A DNA stretch of 17,505 nt from an uncultured Lachnospiraceae bacterium (GTDB taxonomy: Bacteria > Bacillota > Clostridia > Lachnospirales > Lachnospiraceae), in assembly GCA_902803305.1 (NCBI GenBank), contig CADCPL010000027.1:1-17505 (forward strand), in the 5' to 3' direction. Below the pieces are notes generated by a model. It made no database searches. It was not told the DNA's origin and saw nothing but the letters and a program-made list of their open reading frames with translations. Position numbers and translations under genes: made by a program. Shown here piece after piece: positions 14,087 to 17,505 of the stretch (the first letter of the stretch is position 1; each line of letters begins with the position of its first letter).

Positions 14087-16765
14087 ATGAATTACGGAAG
14101 AAGAGGGATAAAGAAAAGACAGAAAGTCATGAACTCCCCGGTCACCAAGGTCGGGAAGTTTTGTGGTGTCAGCCTTTTTACGCTCGCAACCTTTGCAGTC
14201 TGTGTTGCGGGTGTTGCGGGACTGTGCGCCGGCATAGGACTCTTTATGGGTGTTGTCGATACTTCGCCTGATATTTCCAATGTCGATGTTGCGCCTGCAG
14301 GTTATTCCACGACAGTTTACGACAGCGAGGGCAATCAGGTCACGAAGCTTGTCGCTGAAAACTCCAACCGTGTATATGTCAAGCTCGACAAGATCCCGCT
14401 CGATATGCAGCATGCGTTTGTTGCGATCGAGGATGAGCGTTTCTACACTCATAACGGTATAGATATCAAGGGTATCATGCGTGCCGGCGTTAAGGCACTT
14501 AGCGGAAACCTTCATCAGGGTGCTTCAACGATCACCCAGCAGCTGCTCAAGAATAACGTGTTCACATCATGGACCGAAGAGAGCAGCATGGTCGACAAGT
14601 TCAAGAGAAAATTCCAGGAGCAGTACTGCGCGGTCCAGCTTGAGAAGCGCATGAGCAAGGATCAGATACTGGAGAATTATCTGAACACGATCAACCTCGG
14701 GCAGGGTACGCTCGGAGTTCAGGCTGCATCGCAGCGCTACTTCGGAAAGAACGTATCCGATCTGAACATTTCGGAGAGCGCGGTCATCGCATGTATCACG
14801 CAGAATCCGTCAAAGTGGAATCCCATTTCGCATCCCGATAACAACGCGATCAGAAGGGAAGAAGTCCTGACGAAGATGCGCGATCAGGGATACATAACGG
14901 AAGCGCAGTTTGCCGAGGCCATGGCCGATGATGTTTATTCGAGGATCCAGGTCGTCAACGAAAAGGTTGAAAAGAAGACGATCTACACATACTTTGTTGA
15001 TGAGCTTACCGAGCAGGTACTTAATGATCTGCAGGAGAATCTCGGTTATTCTTATACGCAGGCATACAACGCGCTTTACAGCGGCGGTCTGTCGATCTTT
15101 ACCACACAGGATCCGGCTATACAGGCCATATGCGATGAAGAGTTTGCCAATGAAGAAAACTATCCGCCAAGGACAAGGTGGTTCCTGAAATACGAAGCAT
15201 CATACGTTGATTCGAACAACGATCCGGTCAATTTTTCAACGCAGTATTTTGAAAAGCATTTCAAAGAAAAAAGAGGTAACGGATTCAACTGTATATTCGA
15301 TACAGAGGACGAAGCGTACGCTGCGATCGAGGAGTTCAAAGCGGATGTTGAGGAACCCGGATATGATTTTATAACCGAATCGATATCACTGACGCCTCAG
15401 CCTCAGGCGAGTGTTACGATCATCGATCAGTCAACGGGAGAAGTCAAGGCCGTGGTAGGTGGACGCGGCGCCAAGAAGGCATCCCTTACACTTAACCGCG
15501 CGACCGATACAAAGCGTCAGCCCGGATCATGCTTTAAGGTTCTTGCGGCATATGCTCCGGCGCTTGATGCGGCAGGCAAGTCACTTGCATCAACGCAGGT
15601 TGATGAGCCTTACAGCTACGCAAACGGCCGTCCGGTCAAGAACTGGTATAACGGCTACAAGGGAATATGTACTTACAGGTACGGTATCGAGCAGTCGCTC
15701 AATATCGTTGCGGTCAAGACGCTTACCGATATCACGCCGCAGCTCGGTTTTGATTACCTTCTCAATTTCGGATTCACGACTCTTGTTGACAGAAGGACAG
15801 AGAGCAATGGAACGGTTTCATCGGATATCACACAGGCACTTGCACTCGGCGGACTTACCGACGGTATCACCAATATGGAGATGGCAGCCGCTTATGCAAC
15901 GATCGCCAACGGCGGAATGTATATCAAGCCGATGTTCTATACAAAGATCATAGATCATGACGGCAATGTTCTCATTGACAATACGCCCAAGACAAGAAGG
16001 GTTCTCAAGGAGACAACGGCTTTTCTTCTTACCGATGCGATGGAAGACGTTGTTACAAAAGGAACCGGTGCGAGAGTTAACTTCGGTAACATGGCTATAG
16101 CCGGTAAGACCGGTACCACAACGAGTAACGTTGATGTTTGGTTTTCCGGATTCACACCGTATTACACATGCGTAACATGGTCGGGATATGATAACAACGT
16201 ACATATGAACGGAAGCGGAGAGACCAACACCGCCAAGATATTGTGGAAAGCGATAATGGGACGTATTCACGAAGACAAGGAATACAAGTCCTTTACGATG
16301 CCCGAGGGTATCACTACCGCCACGGTATGTAAGAGGACCGGAGGACTGGCAACGGATATATGCCGCGCAGACGGAAGCGCGATCACGGAATATTTTGCAC
16401 AGGGTACCGTTCCGACGGAGCCGTGTACCAATCACTACGGCAGCATGTTTGATACGGGACTTGTATGTGCCATGACGGGACAGAAGGCAACGAGCACATG
16501 TCCTTATGCATACGAGGGAACTGCAACGGCGGAAGGATTCTGTCCGCACAGTCTTATCAACGGAGTATCCGCACAGGATTACATGACACTGCTTCAGATG
16601 CAGCAGGCGGGTTTAGTAAATCCCGACGGAACGCCCGTGGATCCGAATGCGGCAGCGGCAGCACAGGCTGCAGCGGCACAGGCGGCGGCAGCACAGCAAC
16701 AACAGATGCTTGATGCACTCAATGCGGCAGCGGCGGCACAGGCAGCTCTCGGCACAGGACAATGA
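14087..16765 (+). CDS. Class A penicillin-binding protein (GT51 plus transpeptidase)
   Basis: This 892-residue bifunctional enzyme polymerises lipid II into glycan and crosslinks peptidoglycan outside the membrane. A basic cytoplasmic tail precedes one membrane segment (about residues 27-57). The GT51 domain has the catalytic Glu115 in EDERFYTHNGID, then GASTITQQLLKN (145-156) and ILENYLNTINLGQG (194-207). The transpeptidase has the active Ser481 in SCFK (481-484), SLN at 537-539 and KTG at 674-676. A non-catalytic insert (about 350-430) separates the two domains. The C-terminal extension has six cysteines (748, 759, 780, 794, 805, 819) that could form disulfides outside the cell, and ends in an Ala/Gln-rich tail. 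GAGG at 14077-14080, 6 bases before the ATG, supports the start. The stop overlaps the next gene by ATGA. Confidence 0.93.
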   Translation: MNYGRRGIKKRQKVMNSPVTKVGKFCGVSLFTLATFAVCVAGVAGLCAGIGLFMGVVDTSPDISNVDVAPAGYSTTVYDSEGNQVTKLVAENSNRVYVKLDKIPLDMQHAFVAIEDERFYTHNGIDIKGIMRAGVKALSGNLHQGASTITQQLLKNNVFTSWTEESSMVDKFKRKFQEQYCAVQLEKRMSKDQILENYLNTINLGQGTLGVQAASQRYFGKNVSDLNISESAVIACITQNPSKWNPISHPDNNAIRREEVLTKMRDQGYITEAQFAEAMADDVYSRIQVVNEKVEKKTIYTYFVDELTEQVLNDLQENLGYSYTQAYNALYSGGLSIFTTQDPAIQAICDEEFANEENYPPRTRWFLKYEASYVDSNNDPVNFSTQYFEKHFKEKRGNGFNCIFDTEDEAYAAIEEFKADVEEPGYDFITESISLTPQPQASVTIIDQSTGEVKAVVGGRGAKKASLTLNRATDTKRQPGSCFKVLAAYAPALDAAGKSLASTQVDEPYSYANGRPVKNWYNGYKGICTYRYGIEQSLNIVAVKTLTDITPQLGFDYLLNFGFTTLVDRRTESNGTVSSDITQALALGGLTDGITNMEMAAAYATIANGGMYIKPMFYTKIIDHDGNVLIDNTPKTRRVLKETTAFLLTDAMEDVVTKGTGARVNFGNMAIAGKTGTTTSNVDVWFSGFTPYYTCVTWSGYDNNVHMNGSGETNTAKILWKAIMGRIHEDKEYKSFTMPEGITTATVCKRTGGLATDICRADGSAITEYFAQGTVPTEPCTNHYGSMFDTGLVCAMTGQKATSTCPYAYEGTATAEGFCPHSLINGVSAQDYMTLLQMQQAGLVNPDGTPVDPNAAAAAQAAAAQAAAAQQQQMLDALNAAAAAQAALGTGQ
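16649..16747 (+). repeat. Low-complexity GCG/GCA/CAG codon repeat encoding an Ala/Gln tail
   Basis: The last part of the PBP gene is a run of alanine and glutamine codons, AAAAAQAAAAQAAAAQQQQ, then MLDALN and AAAAAQAA (residues 855-887). GCG, GCA, GCT and CAG are mixed, so this is not a pure DNA microsatellite, but the tract could still change length by slippage. Confidence 0.8.
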
Positions 16766-17409
16766 GTGAGTGGCTGACGCTGTACAAGGGCGGGGTCGGA
16801 GAGTATGAAGAAAAAAAATCCCGCTTCATAGCAACACTGGAGCCGGTCTCATCCGAAGAGGCTGCGACCGAATTCATCGCTTCCATCAAGAAGAAATACT
16901 GGGATGCACGGCACAACTGCAGTGCATTTGTCATAGGATCCGGCGGAGAAAAAACAAGGTGTTCGGATGACGGTGAGCCCTCCGGCACTGCGGGACGCCC
17001 GATGCTGAACGTGCTAGTGGGCGAGCATATAACGAACGCGTGTGTTGTTGTCACGCGTTATTTCGGCGGAACGCTCCTGGGCACCGGAGGACTGGTAAGA
17101 GCCTACAGTGCTGCGGTTAAGGAAGCCATAGCAAACAGCGAGGTCATCAGAAAGCAGCACGGAAGCATACTTACGATAGACTGTGATTACAACGATCACG
17201 GCAAGATAGTAAATATGGCCGCGAAGAACGGATACATCATAACGGATACCGATTTCGGGCAGAACGTCAGGATCACGATGGTGTCTGATGATGCAGGAAA
17301 GCTTACATCGGAGATCACGGATATCACTTCGGCAAGAGCGAAGTGCCACGAGCCGGTTCCGACGGTATATGCCATGATAGAAAACAGCGTACATTTTTTT
17401 GATAAGTAA
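16762..17409 (+). CDS. yigZ: YigZ / IMPACT family protein
   Basis: The 215-residue product has the UPF0029/IMPACT N-terminal domain. It includes KKSRFIATLEPVSSEEAA, DARHNCSAFVIG, SDDGEPSGTAGRPML (about residues 68-82) and the hallmark VTRYFGGTLLGTGGLVRAYSAAV (about 97-119). A smaller DUF1949-type C-terminal domain follows. The length is close to that of E. coli YigZ. The family is linked to translation control in eukaryotes (IMPACT/YIH1), but the bacterial role is unclear. The ATG overlaps the PBP stop (ATGA), so the two genes are translationally coupled, although no functional link is obvious. Confidence 0.92.
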   Translation: MSEWLTLYKGGVGEYEEKKSRFIATLEPVSSEEAATEFIASIKKKYWDARHNCSAFVIGSGGEKTRCSDDGEPSGTAGRPMLNVLVGEHITNACVVVTRYFGGTLLGTGGLVRAYSAAVKEAIANSEVIRKQHGSILTIDCDYNDHGKIVNMAAKNGYIITDTDFGQNVRITMVSDDAGKLTSEITDITSARAKCHEPVPTVYAMIENSVHFFDK

Positions 17410-17447
17410 GTCATTTTGGTTTGAGATCATAAACAGGAGATACGGGT

Positions 17448-17505
17448 ATGGATGAAAAGATGACAATGGAAGAGATCCTGAAGCTTGTCGAAGAAAAGCA
17501 GTATA
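17448..17505 (+). CDS. Start of a gene cut by the window end
   Basis: ATG 17448 follows AGGAGA at 17435-17440 with 7 bases between. The frame stays open to the last base and gives MDEKMTMEEILKLVEEKQY, an acidic helical N-terminus. The pattern of a short acidic helix followed by EEKQY resembles the cytoplasmic N-domain of MgtE-type magnesium transporters, but 19 residues are too few for a firm call. No promoter is clear in the 38-base gap, so it may continue the PBP-yigZ operon. Confidence 0.6.
   Translation, partial: MDEKMTMEEILKLVEEKQY

Noticed and set aside
1..17505. Mobile element, CRISPR array, toxin-antitoxin pair or defence system
   Set aside because: I found no transposase or integrase motifs, spaced direct repeats, terminal inverted repeats or typical defence domains. 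Gene orientation is uniform and content is mostly housekeeping.

Overview
This window looks like chromosome from a low-to-medium G+C Firmicute of class Clostridia, most likely a member of the Lachnospiraceae. I infer this from the style of the HtpG, GlnRS and class A PBP sequences, the strong Shine-Dalgarno sites, the perfect HrcA/CIRCE operator and the sigma-A-type promoters. I could not run a database search. Every gene I can support is on the + strand and gaps are short; no gene-free stretch exceeds 300 bases. I see no tRNA or rRNA gene, CRISPR array, insertion sequence, phage gene or attachment site. This is ordinary core chromosome with some interesting details, not an accessory island.

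Region 1 (1-3823) starts inside a DUF342/FapA-like beta-helix protein. Next comes a 49-residue gene that overlaps both neighbours by four bases (ATGA at each end). It is followed by a membrane protein combining a zinc ribbon with TPR repeats, and then by a GT-C type multi-membrane-span glycosyltransferase. This is a tightly coupled operon with envelope or surface flavour.

Region 2 (3852-5291) encodes a PurF-like protein. It keeps the PRPP-binding motif and the four likely Fe-S cysteines but has lost the N-terminal catalytic cysteine and other glutaminase residues. It also carries extra cysteines at its C-terminus.

Region 3 (about 5322-10765) looks like one transcription unit. A consensus -10 promoter is followed by an unrecognised 456-residue protein, glutaminyl-tRNA synthetase (glnS) with an altered KMSKS loop, a DUF2225 zinc-binding protein, a small membrane-anchored charged protein, and a PrsA-like parvulin lipoprotein. 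The unit ends in a perfect CIRCE palindrome that contains the lipoprotein stop codon and is followed at once by a T-tract.

Region 4 (10746-12951) is the heat-shock locus. The CIRCE operator lies just upstream of a near-consensus promoter (TTGACT-17 bp-TATTAT), a long leader and htpG, an Hsp90 with an unusually long acidic insertion.

Region 5 (about 13005-17505) holds a degenerate receiver-domain protein behind an extended -10 promoter, then a class A penicillin-binding protein with an Ala/Gln-rich tail. A YigZ/IMPACT-family protein is coupled to the PBP by ATGA, and the first 19 codons of another gene run off the end.

The strongest leads are the glutaminase-dead PurF paralog, the CIRCE element that may also act as a terminator, the pseudo-receiver protein, and the hidden 49-residue gene.
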